50,413 bases of DNA from Candidatus Polarisedimenticolaceae bacterium (GCA_021647945.1 JAKITT010000013.1:1-50413); one strand, 5' to 3'; positions 34,274-44,272 are shown, counted from the first letter of the stretch. Program-made: numbers and translations. Notes: generated by a model not told the origin, from the sequence alone.

Positions 34274-36164
34274 TTTCTTCTCCTTGAATGGCTCTTTTTT
34301 CGACGCTCATCTCATCTCTCTTTACCGGTAGGCGAACGATAAACTCTGTACCAACACCCAGCTCACTCTCCACATCAATCGTTCCACCATGATTTTCGAT
34401 AATGCCATGACTGATAGAGAGCCCTAACCCTGTCCCTTTGCCCACCTCTTTTGAGGTGAAAAATGGGGTGAAAATTTTATCGAGGTACTCAGGAGCAATG
34501 CCCTCTCCTGTATCAGAGATGGTCAACACCACCTGCTGTTCCAATAGCTCCGTTGTGATACTAATCTCTCCCTTAACGGGAATCGCTTGTGCTGCATTAA
34601 CCAGCAGATTCATGATCACTTGATTAAGTTGCCCTGGATTACCAAAAATCTGTGGTATCTGGCCCAGCGATTTGTGCACTTCACACTTGTATTTCAACTC
34701 ATTCCAGACCACTCGCAAGGTGGTTTCAATCGACTCATTGAGGTCAAACAGTCGCTCTTCTGACTCATCCAGCCGAGCAAAACTCTTCAGCCCTGCAACG
34801 ATATTGGCCACTCGCTTAGTCCCCTCGCTGGTATCGTCAAGCAACGGGCCAATATCTTCCAGAAGGTAGTCAAGATTCTCACTGCCCAGATGTTTTTCAA
34901 TCGACTTAAGGAGCGCTGGGTCACGCTCAGAACGCTCTTGTGCCTGGTGGTAGCACGCCTTCACTATCGGCACGATCACATCCATATACTCATGCAATAT
35001 GGAGATATTATTCTTAACAAAACCAATCGGGTTATTGATCTCATGGGCGACACCTGCCGCCATAGTCCCCAGCGATGCCATCTTTTCAGATTGAATCAAC
35101 TGCGCCTGACTCGCTTTTAGATCGGCATTTAGCTGCGCTAGCTCATCACGGTTTTTCCGTAGGGCATCCTCACGCTGGTAGATACGTCCAGCCATGTAGT
35201 TGAGATCCGCCGCCAGTTGCGCCAACTCTCTGATGGAGTGGTTGATGGAGACCTCTTCAACCCGGTCACTGTTTGAGAGGGAGGTGGCAAACTGTTGCAG
35301 TTGCTGAATAGGCCGGACAAACCAGCGTTTCCCCAACTGAATAGATATCCAGACCATGATTAGCAACATGCCAAATATCAACAGCGCCATATCACTCAAA
35401 AGGCTATTTCTAGCCTGTTTTGCTTTTTCATTGTTGATGTGGAATCGTAGGCTAATTCCTGGGACGGCCCCCTCAATCTCCAACTGCGTACCCGTGATGG
35501 GCTGGCCGATCTGCTCAATCACCTCCCCTTGCCAACTCATCTCAATAAAAAGCCCACCCAAGTGATCCGCCTGCTGCAACTTTTTGGTCAGTCCGGTGAC
35601 GGGGATCTCTGCCACCACAATCCCCTCAGGAAAGCCGTTATAGATAATGGATTGTGCTATCCGCCAATAGTAGACGCCTTCACTCTCACTAATGCCGAGA
35701 TAACGGCTAGCCTCACCTTTTATCAACATCTTGACCCAAGGGGCTTCACTGTAATCAAAGTGCGGTTTTTGCTGGCGGGCGTGAACAGTCCGTCCCTTAA
35801 AATCGAGTAGCACCTCTTGATGCTTCTCTCCAAGCAGTGTGAGATCCGCCATAAAATCTGCAATCACACCTCGGTTAACATCAGGTTGCATTAGGCCCTG
35901 AAGTAACACCGGAAAGTGTGCATGGTCTGAGAGTACCTGTTGACGATCAACCACATAGTCACCAATATTATCGGCAAACATCTGAATCTGGCTGGTCACG
36001 TGTGTTTGCTGACTCTCATCAACCGCTTGACCAATTCGTAGCGACAACAGCACCGCAATAAGAAGACCTAGCCCCAGGAAACTCAGCACCACAAAGAGTG
36101 ACAGTGCTCTGGAGACTGACCAGCCTTTATTGGCGAGAAGATGATTTAAGGAGACTAGGGGCAC
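34260..36164 (-). CDS. membrane sensor histidine kinase
   Basis: A 634-aa kinase. It has a TM helix at about 20-42, a periplasmic sensor region at 50-255 of Cache-like character, a second TM at 258-276, HAMP (280-330), a coiled coil, HisKA with His374 (MAAGVAHEINNPIGF) and HATPase (DTGEGI, GTGLGLSISHGII). GTG 36164 is the start, with GGAG nine bases before it. It lies three bases after the periplasmic-binding-protein gene and overlaps the HD-GYP regulator gene, so signal reception, kinase and c-di-GMP output are encoded in order. The ligand is unknown. Confidence 0.92.
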   Translation of the reverse strand: MPLVSLNHLLANKGWSVSRALSLFVVLSFLGLGLLIAVLLSLRIGQAVDESQQTHVTSQIQMFADNIGDYVVDRQQVLSDHAHFPVLLQGLMQPDVNRGVIADFMADLTLLGEKHQEVLLDFKGRTVHARQQKPHFDYSEAPWVKMLIKGEASRYLGISESEGVYYWRIAQSIIYNGFPEGIVVAEIPVTGLTKKLQQADHLGGLFIEMSWQGEVIEQIGQPITGTQLEIEGAVPGISLRFHINNEKAKQARNSLLSDMALLIFGMLLIMVWISIQLGKRWFVRPIQQLQQFATSLSNSDRVEEVSINHSIRELAQLAADLNYMAGRIYQREDALRKNRDELAQLNADLKASQAQLIQSEKMASLGTMAAGVAHEINNPIGFVKNNISILHEYMDVIVPIVKACYHQAQERSERDPALLKSIEKHLGSENLDYLLEDIGPLLDDTSEGTKRVANIVAGLKSFARLDESEERLFDLNESIETTLRVVWNELKYKCEVHKSLGQIPQIFGNPGQLNQVIMNLLVNAAQAIPVKGEISITTELLEQQVVLTISDTGEGIAPEYLDKIFTPFFTSKEVGKGTGLGLSISHGIIENHGGTIDVESELGVGTEFIVRLPVKRDEMSVEKRAIQGEENEPG

Positions 36165-36167
36165 GCT

Positions 36168-37445
36168 TCATCGCTCCAGAATAATCTCGCCTTTTTTCCC
36201 ATAGCGGGCCATCACAAAGTCATCTCTACCTAGCGCTTCATGGGCATCAGGATCTGAGTCACTGTAAGGTCTGAAAGGACGTTGGTAGGTTTTTATCAAC
36301 CCCTTAACCGGCTTGTTAAGGCTCTCTAAAGCATTTCGAATCTTCTCCCTATCCTGTTTAATATCACCACTCAACCCTACTTGATCAACCGCTGCAATCA
36401 ATAGACGCGTGAGGTCATAGGCATGAATAAAACCGGTCGGCGCTTTGATATCTGCACCACTCTTTATCACATCAGGGAAAAGCCGTTGTGCCTGAGCTAG
36501 CACCGCCTTGGCCATTGGCTGGTCGGCATGGTTGATGAAGGAGAAGCGCGTCTGAATAAAGGCGAGATCAATCTGCTCACGAATGGTTAAGTTGATCACC
36601 CTTGGGAAATCTCCACCAGTGATGCCCCAGTGGCTGCGTATCGGCAACCATTCACCTTCAGGCAGCGAGATCATGGCACGCACAAAGGTCTCACCCTCAG
36701 GAGCATTGGCCACCATGAAGATGACATCTGCCCCACTGCTAGCAATATTCCGCAAAATAATACGCGCAGCATTATCACCCAAACTCCAATTGAACCACGC
36801 CACACCTACGGGTTGATGTTTCATCTCCTCAAGGGCACGGCTCATCGTCTTCAGATTAGAACGTCCCCAGCCTGTCTCTTCCAGCAGCAAAAAAGGTTTT
36901 TTGAAACCCTCATTTTGAATCGAATGCTCCGCGATAACATAACCCGCTTTGCTATCATCGACTGAAAGACGAAAGATCCAGTTTTGAGGTGAAACACTTC
37001 GAGTAATGGGGCCAGCAGCAGCCCAGGGATCCAGCAACAGTATTCCCTCTCTATTGATAAACTGGCGATGGGCCAGGAGTGGTGGTGAATGCAGCCCAGA
37101 AAAAAGAGCCAAGGCCCGTCCATCAGCCAAATACTCTTCAAGATGACCCCGACTACGTGGTGAGCTGCCATGGTGATCGCGAATAAGCAGCGTCACATCA
37201 AAACCTGCCAGCCGATCGCCCACTTCACTCAGCGCAGTGCGTATCCCCTGCTCAATCGCAACACCAGAGGCACGGCTACCCGTGCGGTCGGCATCAAGGT
37301 AGAGGTGGATTTTTTCAGTACCCAGCAGAGGTAACGAGCTGAGTGAAAGCAACACGAGCAGAAGCCATTGCTTTAAAAAAGATATCCCTTCATCATCTAC
37401 CTCCATGTTTTCGACCGCGGAGAGTGGAATAGTGATATTCACCAT
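36168..37445 (-). CDS. periplasmic ligand-binding protein (branched-chain amino acid / Peripla_BP_6 type)
   Basis: A 425-aa protein with a hydrophobic export segment (FLKQWLLLVLLSLSSLPLLG) and a type I periplasmic binding fold: YLDADRTGSRASGVAIEQGIR near the start, ALFSGLHSPPLLAHRQFINREGILLLDPWAAAG and QNWIFRLSVDDS in the middle, and FIHAYDLTRLLIAAVDQVG near the end. No transporter genes are linked; instead it precedes a kinase and an HD-GYP regulator, so it likely presents a ligand to the kinase. Two starts are possible (37445, or Met14 at 37406); the latter gives a more normal leader. Confidence 0.82.
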   Translation of the reverse strand: MVNITIPLSAVENMEVDDEGISFLKQWLLLVLLSLSSLPLLGTEKIHLYLDADRTGSRASGVAIEQGIRTALSEVGDRLAGFDVTLLIRDHHGSSPRSRGHLEEYLADGRALALFSGLHSPPLLAHRQFINREGILLLDPWAAAGPITRSVSPQNWIFRLSVDDSKAGYVIAEHSIQNEGFKKPFLLLEETGWGRSNLKTMSRALEEMKHQPVGVAWFNWSLGDNAARIILRNIASSGADVIFMVANAPEGETFVRAMISLPEGEWLPIRSHWGITGGDFPRVINLTIREQIDLAFIQTRFSFINHADQPMAKAVLAQAQRLFPDVIKSGADIKAPTGFIHAYDLTRLLIAAVDQVGLSGDIKQDREKIRNALESLNKPVKGLIKTYQRPFRPYSDSDPDAHEALGRDDFVMARYGKKGEIILER

Positions 37446-37572
37446 CCACAGCTACAGGCATACTGAGCTTTGTAACTAATCACCTATCTCTTTAAGGTAG
37501 GTGACATCCAACTGAAGTCAAATGCAGCTTTGGCAAACTCTGACGGTAGGCGCTTATAGCCTCTATTGCTCA

Positions 37573-37606
37573 CAAAAAAAGGGTGGAGAACATCCACCCT
37601 TTTTTC
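37573..37606. terminator. strong terminator, minus-strand orientation (bidirectional form)
   Basis: AAGGGTGGA (37579-37587) and TCCACCCTT (37593-37601) pair around GAACA, with an A run before and a T run after. It ends the cytochrome gene (37632, minus strand) and insulates the signalling operon downstream of it. Confidence 0.9.
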
Positions 37607-37631
37607 GATCATCTGCTCACTGTTAACCGTG

Positions 37632-38285
37632 CTATTTTGGAGTATCTCCCCAAAATGGGGTCTTGCCCTCCTTTCTCAGGATGTGGCAGCGATTACAGTT
37701 CTTAAAGGTGCCTGGGGGAAACGAGACTTTGCCATGACATTTTCCACAAAACTCACCACGAATAATATCACCCATGGTGAAATCATTACTGCCACGCTTT
37801 TTCTTAAAGGGCTTCGGATGGCAGCTCTCACAACTCAACCAATAGGTGTGCATACCATGCGGAAAGAGGACATTTGGAATCTCTGGCACCTTGGTATTAA
37901 AAACCATCATATTGGCAAAATAGCCCTCATTTTCCTCTTCTGGCTTACCATTCAGAGTACCCAGTGGCCGAATAATGCCGTCAGTAACTGACTTATTCCA
38001 ATTAACAAAACCGGCATGGTCTTTTGGCAGTGCAGTAAAGGCGCGTGGCGCACCAGCAAAGTCTTGCTGAAGTTTATTCGATAAACTCTGAATATCAATA
38101 TTACCTACATACTCCTGGAGTAGGCGCCTCTGTTCTGCATCACAGTCACGCCCTAGAAACTCCATACAGATGTCTGTACTCCCAGTGGAAGCGCTACCAT
38201 CATTAGGTGCGGCAAACGCCCCACTAAAACAGCTTAGCAGCAACATCAGCAGTAATAATTTTCTTTCCAAAACAACAGCTCCCAT
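37632..38285 (-). CDS. periplasmic triheme c7-type cytochrome
   Basis: A 217-aa precursor from ATG 38285, with signal peptide ERKLLLLMLLLSCFSGAFA. The C-terminal half has three CxxCH sites, CESCH, CGKCH and CNRCH, and nearby His residues (FPHGMHTYW, and further ones) for the second axial ligands. This matches the c(7)-type triheme cytochrome domain. The N-terminal ~90 residues of the mature protein (CMEFLGRDCDAEQRRLLQEY and on) have no haem site. It is probably a periplasmic electron carrier with unknown partners. It is a single-gene unit ended by a strong terminator, and the in-frame extension upstream to 38336 is unlikely. Confidence 0.88.
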   Translation of the reverse strand: MGAVVLERKLLLLMLLLSCFSGAFAAPNDGSASTGSTDICMEFLGRDCDAEQRRLLQEYVGNIDIQSLSNKLQQDFAGAPRAFTALPKDHAGFVNWNKSVTDGIIRPLGTLNGKPEEENEGYFANMMVFNTKVPEIPNVLFPHGMHTYWLSCESCHPKPFKKKRGSNDFTMGDIIRGEFCGKCHGKVSFPPGTFKNCNRCHILRKEGKTPFWGDTPK

Positions 38286-38410
38286 ATTTATATTTTTGGC
38301 CAATCCAACTGACAATATGATATCAGTCGTGGGCAAATAGACATATATACTGATAAGCCAAGATAGACAATAGTTTATATCTTATTCACACTCTATATAG
38401 CCATTACCAG

Positions 38411-38462
38411 GGAAGCTCTGAACAAGTCTGATGATATTTAGGCAGAGCTGTTCAGAGCTTCT
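38411..38462. mobile_element. 52-bp mini-element with TIRs and flanking CCAG
   Basis: GAAGCTCTGAACA (38412-38424) and TGTTCAGAGCTTC (38449-38461) are perfect complements 24 bp apart. CCAG flanks both sides (38407-38410, 38463-38466). The left arm continues GGAAGCTCTGAACAAGTCTG, alike at 17 of 20 positions to the outer end of the IS5-type remnant at 6065. It lies between the cytochrome gene and gloA and might instead be an operator. Confidence 0.5.
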
Positions 38463-38513
38463 CCAGATACACTCTAATATCAGATACCACAAAAAAACAT
38501 ACGGAATAATACT

Positions 38514-38906
38514 ATGCGACTCCTCCACACCATGCTGCGTGTTAGTGACCTTGAACGCTCGATTCACTTCTACACGGAAGTGTTGGGCATGCATCTACTG
38601 AGACAAAAAGATTATCCGGAGGGTGAGTTTACCCTCGCTTTCCTCGGATATGGGGATGAATCTCAACATACGGCGCTAGAGCTGACCTATAACTGGGGTG
38701 TCAACAAATATGAGGTTGGTAGCGGGTTTGGCCATCTTGCCGTTGAGGTTCCTGATGTCTATGCCGCTTGTGATGCAATGCGACAATCTGGTGGAGAGAT
38801 CATCCGCGATGCTGGCCCAATGAATGCGGGAACGACGATCATCGCATTCCTACAAGATCCCGATGGTTATCAAATCGAACTAATAGGGAAAAACCCTAAA
38901 AAATAA
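38514..38906 (+). CDS. gloA: lactoylglutathione lyase (glyoxalase I)
   Basis: GloA isomerises the hemithioacetal of methylglyoxal and glutathione to S-lactoylglutathione. The 130-aa protein matches the Ni-type bacterial enzyme, with metal ligands His5 ([10 protein letters not shown]), Glu56 (ALELTYNWG), His74 (GFGHLAVEV) and Glu122 (YQIELIGK). The signature [11 protein letters not shown] is intact. GGA lies eight bases before the start. Confidence 0.97.
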   Translation: MRLLHTMLRVSDLERSIHFYTEVLGMHLLRQKDYPEGEFTLAFLGYGDESQHTALELTYNWGVNKYEVGSGFGHLAVEVPDVYAACDAMRQSGGEIIRDAGPMNAGTTIIAFLQDPDGYQIELIGKNPKK

Positions 38907-39099
38907 GCCTCCAACATTTACCATTCAGAATATATGGTTAATTACTATTTTGGCTTAAACTTCCTCTCTCTACCTGCCGATAGCTTAGAATGACAGTATG
39001 TAAGAGTAACCACACTGCTTATAGTGCCTCACCTTTAAGTTGTACGACAACAATGATTGAGTTTTAACAGAGAGTCTATTCACGGATGATCTTTTCCTC

Positions 39100-40311
39100 A
39101 TGATCAAGACGATCCAAACAGCACAGCTGAGAGTTGGGATGTATATCCATGATTTAAACCTCAGCTGGATAAATCACCCATTCACTGTCAATCAGTTCAA
39201 GCTCTTATCATTAGACCAAATAAAAAAAATCAGGCGGACCCATATAAAAGAGCTGATGATCGATACTGATAAAGGTCTCGATATTGAACAAGCCTCCACA
39301 GAAAAAAAACCACCTAAAGAGACTCCAACAGAAATAGAAACCAGTGAAGCCAAGACTGAAGGGAGAGCCCCGTTAAAAAAGTCATTAAAGCTCGCGGCTC
39401 AGATAAAACACGAAGCTATTAATGCCATGACGGACCTTATCAATTGCGTTAGCAACGGCAAACCTATCATCATTCAAGAGATCTGCCCTGTTATTGATAA
39501 GATGATCGAATCTATCAGCGAAAACAGCGATGCTTTGCTGGGTTTAATACGGATAAACAAACATGATCGTTACACCTTTGAACACTCCGTCGGTGTTTCT
39601 GTCCTATTGATTGTCTTTGGCAATGCCCTCGCACTCGATAAAAATGAGTTAAAACAGCTCGGATTAGGGGGGTTATTACTGGATCTTGGAAAACTGACTA
39701 TACCTCCCAACATCCTTAATAAACCAGGAAAGCTGACAGACAGTGAGTTTGCTATCATCCAGAAGCATGTAAACGCGACGCTGGAAATTCTACGCAAAAC
39801 CCCAGGTATACCCGAAATTGCCATGCAAGTTGCGGCTGAGCACCACGAAAGAATGGATGGTTCAGGCTACCCTAAACAGCTCAAAGGCAGTGATATCTCA
39901 TTTTATGGTCAGATGGCCGCCATCGCTGATGTTTTTGATGCCATCACCACCAACCAAATCCATAGAAAAGGGATATCACCTCACACTGCACTAAAAATGC
40001 TGGCGCGGGATAGTGATAAATTTAACTCCGAATTGGTCTATCCATTCATTCACTGTTTAGGGATCTACCCAATCGGCACACTCGTAGCCACAAACGATGG
40101 CAAACTAGCCGTTGTTTGTGAGTCGAGCATTAAGGGACAGATGTCACCAAAGATAAGGATTATTTTCGATACCATCACACGAAAATTCCTCACCCCGGTA
40201 GATATTGACCTCTCATGTGAGGAGAGTGATATCAGCATTGTTGGTGCGGTTGAAGCAGAGAAATGGAACATACGTCCATCAGAGTTTCTAGACCATGCCA
40301 ATGTTAGATAA
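39100..40311 (+). CDS. HD-GYP-like protein with DUF3391 N-terminus and altered HD pair
   Basis: A 403-aa cytoplasmic protein. Residues about 1-60 (TAQLRVGMYIHDLNLSWINHPF) form the DUF3391 domain found before HD-GYP domains, followed by an acidic/lysine-rich linker and the HD-GYP domain (about 140-350). HHE (248-250) and GYP (256-258, DGSGYP) are kept, but the HD pair reads Leu194-Asp195 (GGLLLDLGKLTIP), so the metal-binding His is absent. Activity may therefore be lost or changed, leaving a c-di-GMP-binding or regulatory role. It has no linked kinase. Confidence 0.88.
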   Translation: MIKTIQTAQLRVGMYIHDLNLSWINHPFTVNQFKLLSLDQIKKIRRTHIKELMIDTDKGLDIEQASTEKKPPKETPTEIETSEAKTEGRAPLKKSLKLAAQIKHEAINAMTDLINCVSNGKPIIIQEICPVIDKMIESISENSDALLGLIRINKHDRYTFEHSVGVSVLLIVFGNALALDKNELKQLGLGGLLLDLGKLTIPPNILNKPGKLTDSEFAIIQKHVNATLEILRKTPGIPEIAMQVAAEHHERMDGSGYPKQLKGSDISFYGQMAAIADVFDAITTNQIHRKGISPHTALKMLARDSDKFNSELVYPFIHCLGIYPIGTLVATNDGKLAVVCESSIKGQMSPKIRIIFDTITRKFLTPVDIDLSCEESDISIVGAVEAEKWNIRPSEFLDHANVR

Positions 40312-40327
40312 CTGGCGCTACTCCCCA

Positions 40328-40366
40328 ATAAAAAAAGGGCGCATAGCCTCTTAACTACACGCCCTT
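40328..40366 (-). terminator. terminator of the tkt-gap-pgk-pyk-fba operon
   Basis: On the minus strand AAGGGCG (from 40366) pairs with CGCCCTT, and a run of T follows (plus-strand A tract 40328-40336). It lies just after the fba stop. It also faces the HD-GYP-like gene converging from the left. Confidence 0.8.
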
Positions 40367-40392
40367 CTCGTCTTATCAAAAAGAGCTGAAGA

Positions 40393-41457
40393 TCAGCTCA
40401 CTTTTGGCTCCAACTCACCACTTTCGTAACGGCTGGTCATACCTTCCAAACTGATCGATTTGACCTTTCCTGCCTGACCGGCAGCACCAAATGCCTCATA
40501 ACGATTGATACAGATATCCCGCATCGCATGGGTAGCAGAGGTGAGATATTTGCGCGGATCAAACTCTGCATTGTGCTGATGGAAGTAACGGCGTATGGCA
40601 CCCGTCGAGGCCAGACGCAGGTCAGTATCAATGTTGACCTTGCGCACACCATGTTTGATACCTTCAACAATCTCCTCTACCGGCACACCATAGGTCTCAC
40701 CCATGCCACCACCATACTCATTGATGATAGCCAACCATTCTTGTGGCACTGAGGATGAGCCATGCATCACCAGGTGGGTATCTGGTATACGCGCATTGAT
40801 CGCTTTGATGCGGTCAATGGCCAACACATCACCCGTTGGCGGACGTGAAAACTTGTAGGCACCATGTGAGGTACCAATGGCAATCGCCAATGCATCAACC
40901 CCGGTCGCTTTGACAAATTGTGCGGCCTCTTCTGGATCCGTCAGCAGTTGACTGTGATCCAGCTTCCCTTCGGCCCCCACGCCGTCCTCTTCGCCTGCTT
41001 CACCCGTCTCCAGTGAGCCGAGGCAACCCAACTCACCCTCAACCGAAACGCCACAGGCGTGTGACATCTCAACCACTCTGCGAGTCACATCAACGTTATA
41101 GTCATAATCAGACGGGGTTTTACCATTCTCTAATAGTGAACCATCCATCATCACGGAGCTAAAGCCGAGCTGAATGGAGCGCTGACAGATAGCGGGTGAG
41201 GTGCCATGATCCTGATGCATGCAGACAGGTATCTGCGGCCACTCTTCAATGGCGGCTAGAATCAGGTGGCGTAGAAAGGGGGCACCAGCATATTTACGCG
41301 CGCCGGCAGATGCCTGAACAATAACAGGCGAGTCTGTCTGCTCAGCAGCCATCATAATGGCCCGTATCTGCTCTAGGTTATTGACATTAAAGGCTGGGAT
41401 ACCGTAGCCATACTCAGCAGCATGATCCAGCAGCTGTCGCATTGATATTAAGGCCAT
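40393..41457 (-). CDS. fba: class II fructose-bisphosphate aldolase, Calvin-cycle type
   Basis: A zinc-dependent aldolase joining DHAP with G3P or erythrose 4-phosphate. The 354-aa length and the sequence match the CbbA/Calvin subtype. Zinc and substrate motifs are [40 protein letters not shown] and [18 protein letters not shown] precedes the start. It is the last gene of tkt-gap-pgk-pyk-fba, so it fits both sugar synthesis from CO2 and glycolysis. Confidence 0.97.
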   Translation of the reverse strand: MALISMRQLLDHAAEYGYGIPAFNVNNLEQIRAIMMAAEQTDSPVIVQASAGARKYAGAPFLRHLILAAIEEWPQIPVCMHQDHGTSPAICQRSIQLGFSSVMMDGSLLENGKTPSDYDYNVDVTRRVVEMSHACGVSVEGELGCLGSLETGEAGEEDGVGAEGKLDHSQLLTDPEEAAQFVKATGVDALAIAIGTSHGAYKFSRPPTGDVLAIDRIKAINARIPDTHLVMHGSSSVPQEWLAIINEYGGGMGETYGVPVEEIVEGIKHGVRKVNIDTDLRLASTGAIRRYFHQHNAEFDPRKYLTSATHAMRDICINRYEAFGAAGQAGKVKSISLEGMTSRYESGELEPKVS

Positions 41458-41536
41458 GATTAACTCCTTATTACAGTTAGATTATTTAAGGGAGTCCTGT
41501 TTTGAGGCCCCCTTAGTGACGACTCAACGTTACAAT

Positions 41537-42985
41537 TTACTCTTTCGAGCGATGCGCATGATCAGAAACACGCATCACTTTCATCAGGTTTGTCTGCCCC
41601 TCCACACCTGAACGGTCCCCTTTTGTGATGATGATCAAGTCATCCTTGGCGACAGCTTCGCGCTCAATTAACTCATTAATCAGGTCACGGTTAACCTCTT
41701 CAGGGTGCGAATCGCCCGTATCAAAACTGACAGGGTAGACACCACGAAACAGCGTCACTCGACGGCATGTTGCGGTGTGTCGGGTCATCGCATAGATCGG
41801 GATACCCGAGCTGATGCGCGACATCAAGCGTACCGTAAAACCCGATTCGGTGAGCGCCGCGATGGCATTCACCTTAAGATGATTGGCCGTATACATAGTG
41901 GCCATCGCAATCGACTCATCAACACGACCAAAAACAGTATTCAGACGGTGGGACGATTGACGCAGCGTGGCATGTTTCTCCGCCTCACGGCAGATATTGG
42001 CCATCGAATGAACCGCTTTCACAGGATAGTTGCCTGCTGCTGTTTCGGCAGAGAGCATCACCGCATCGGTGCCGTCGATCACCGCATTAGCGACATCAAA
42101 CACCTCAGCGCGGGTCGGGGTCGGTTTTTCAATCATCGACTCCATCATCTGCGTAGCCGTGATCACCGCCTTATTCATCTCTATCGCCTGTTTGATAAGG
42201 CGTTTTTGTACCTCTGGCAGCTTGGCATCACCAATTTCAACACCCAGATCGCCTCGGGCCACCATGATGGCATCAGCCGCTTCGATGATCTCCTCAACTA
42301 CATCCAGCGCATCTGCCCGTTCAATTTTGGCCACCAAACCGGCATTACTACCCGCTTCATGTAGCAAACTGCGCGCTTCATGGACGTCTTCTGCATTACG
42401 TACGAAAGAGATGGCCAGATAGTCCACCCCCAGATCAGCCGCTAATTTAATATCATGACGATCTTTCTCTGTCAGTGCTGGCGCCGAGAGGCCACCCCCC
42501 TGACGATTGATCCCTTTATTGTCAGAGAGTTTCCCTCCCACATGTACCTGACAGTGAATCTGCACACCATCAACACGACGAACCCGAAGAGAGATGGCAC
42601 CATCATCTAGCAGCAGAATATCATTGACCGCGACATCACCCGGCAGATCACGATAGGTGATGCCCACTCGATCAATATCCCCACCCTCCAGTGAATGATC
42701 TGCATCAAGAACAAAGCGTGCACCTTTGTTCAGCACAACAGCGCCATCTTTGAATTTACCGGTACGGATTTTTGGCCCCTGTAGATCACCCATGATGCCA
42801 ATCTCTTTATTGTTATTCGCAGCCCATTGACGCACTCGATCGACCCGGCGTTTGTGTTCACCGGGTTTCCCATGGGAGAAGTTGATACGCACCAAGTCTG
42901 CACCTGTTTTTAGTAGCGCTTCAAGCACACCGGGCTGATCTGTAGCTGGCCCGAGTGTCGCAACAATTTTAGTCCGTCTTGGCAT
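41537..42985 (-). CDS. pyk: pyruvate kinase
   Basis: Transfers phosphate from PEP to ADP. The 482-aa protein has the N-terminal RRTKIVATLGPA, the RINFSHG motif, ISFVRNAEDV, the catalytic Lys segment GLVAKIERADAL, the Mg-binding MVARGDLGVEIG and ITATQMMESMI, plus the C-terminal allosteric domain. It lies between pgk and fba, with a terminator-like hairpin before it at 43040, so it may be transcribed partly from its own promoter. Confidence 0.97.
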   Translation of the reverse strand: MPRRTKIVATLGPATDQPGVLEALLKTGADLVRINFSHGKPGEHKRRVDRVRQWAANNNKEIGIMGDLQGPKIRTGKFKDGAVVLNKGARFVLDADHSLEGGDIDRVGITYRDLPGDVAVNDILLLDDGAISLRVRRVDGVQIHCQVHVGGKLSDNKGINRQGGGLSAPALTEKDRHDIKLAADLGVDYLAISFVRNAEDVHEARSLLHEAGSNAGLVAKIERADALDVVEEIIEAADAIMVARGDLGVEIGDAKLPEVQKRLIKQAIEMNKAVITATQMMESMIEKPTPTRAEVFDVANAVIDGTDAVMLSAETAAGNYPVKAVHSMANICREAEKHATLRQSSHRLNTVFGRVDESIAMATMYTANHLKVNAIAALTESGFTVRLMSRISSGIPIYAMTRHTATCRRVTLFRGVYPVSFDTGDSHPEEVNRDLINELIEREAVAKDDLIIITKGDRSGVEGQTNLMKVMRVSDHAHRSKE

Positions 42986-43039
42986 GGTCTCTCACTTTAA
43001 TTACAAAAACTTTAGATTGGGGAATCTCTGATACAACAA

Positions 43040-43067
43040 AAAACGCGGACCATTGGGCCCGCGTTTT
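43040..43067 (-). terminator. terminator-like hairpin between pgk and pyk
   Basis: AAAACGCGG and CCGCGTTTT pair around a 10-nt loop, with further T on the minus strand. It would attenuate transcription from pgk into pyk. Confidence 0.75.
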
Positions 43068-43090
43068 CAGATCCAGGTTAACACTCGAAG

Positions 43091-44272
43091 CTATTCAGCA
43101 GCGCGCATTTCCAATATGGCAACAGCAGGTAATTTTTTACCTTCAAGAAACTCAAGGAAGGCCCCTCCTCCAGTTGAAATATAGGAGATTCGCTCACCAA
43201 TACCGTATTTATCAACGGCGGCAAGGGTATCTCCACCTCCTGCAATTGAGAAGGCATTTGAGTCTGCAATAGCATTACCAAGAATCTTAGTCCCTTTTCC
43301 AAATTGATCAAACTCAAATACACCGACCGGGCCATTCCAAACAATGGTGCCCGCCTGCTGCATCATCTCGGCAAAACGGGCAGCAGTCTCGGGGCCGATG
43401 TCTAAGATCATATCGTCATCACTCACATCTTCGACCCGCTTAACGGTCGCTTCAGCCGACTCATGGAACTCCTTACCCACCACCACATCAGTCGGCACAG
43501 GAATCTCATTACCATTGGTCTTGGCCTGCGCCATCAGACGTTTGGCCTCGGGAACCAGATCGATCTCATAGAGTGATTTGCCGACGTTGTACCCGGCAGC
43601 AGCGATAAAGGTGTTGGCAATACCGCCACCAGGAATCAGCTGATCGACCACGTGGGAGAGCGCCTCAAGTACCGTCAGTTTGGTTGAAACTTTGGAGCCA
43701 CCTACAATGGCAGCCATCGGCCGTGCGGGGTCATCCAAACCATCGGCCAATGACGCCAGTTCACCTGCAAGTAGTGGCCCAGCACAGGCAACCGTAGCAA
43801 ATTGTGCAACACCATAGGTCGATGCCTGCGCACGATGCGCGGTACCAAAGGCATCCATGACAAAGATGTCACAGAGCGCTGCATATTGACGTGCTAGCGC
43901 CTCATCATTCTTCTTCTCACCTTTATTGAAACGGCAGTTTTCCAACAACACCACTTCACCATTATTGAGTTGTGGCCTGTTCTCCAGGTAGTCAGTAACC
44001 AGACGCACCTCTTGACCCAATAGGGTTGAGAGATGGTTGGCGACGGGTTGTAGTGAGTATCTGTCCTCTGGATCACCTTCGGTGGGGCGACCAAGGTGAG
44101 AGATCAACATCACCTGAGCACCCGATTCAACGGCCTGTTTTATGGTGGGCAGTGAGGCGATAATTCGTGCGTCAGAAGTGACATGCTCCTGAGCAATAGG
44201 CACATTGAGATCCTGACGAATCAGCAGGCGTTTTCCAGCCAAATCAAGGTCACTCATTTTCATTATGGACAT
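43091..44272 (-). CDS. pgk: phosphoglycerate kinase
   Basis: Interconverts 3-phosphoglycerate and 1,3-bisphosphoglycerate with ATP. The 393-aa protein shows [10 protein letters not shown], the substrate-binding SHLGRPTEG, the VLLENCRF motif, [19 protein letters not shown], and the nucleotide-binding WNGPVGVFE and [17 protein letters not shown] lies before the ATG at 44272. It follows gap by about 205 nt, a gap in which I see no clear terminator. Confidence 0.98.
   Translation of the reverse strand: MSIMKMSDLDLAGKRLLIRQDLNVPIAQEHVTSDARIIASLPTIKQAVESGAQVMLISHLGRPTEGDPEDRYSLQPVANHLSTLLGQEVRLVTDYLENRPQLNNGEVVLLENCRFNKGEKKNDEALARQYAALCDIFVMDAFGTAHRAQASTYGVAQFATVACAGPLLAGELASLADGLDDPARPMAAIVGGSKVSTKLTVLEALSHVVDQLIPGGGIANTFIAAAGYNVGKSLYEIDLVPEAKRLMAQAKTNGNEIPVPTDVVVGKEFHESAEATVKRVEDVSDDDMILDIGPETAARFAEMMQQAGTIVWNGPVGVFEFDQFGKGTKILGNAIADSNAFSIAGGGDTLAAVDKYGIGERISYISTGGGAFLEFLEGKKLPAVAILEMRAAE

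Noticed and set aside
41705-42422. 219- and 130-codon frames antisense to pyruvate kinase
   Set aside because: Same reason: mirror frames of a highly biased coding gene.
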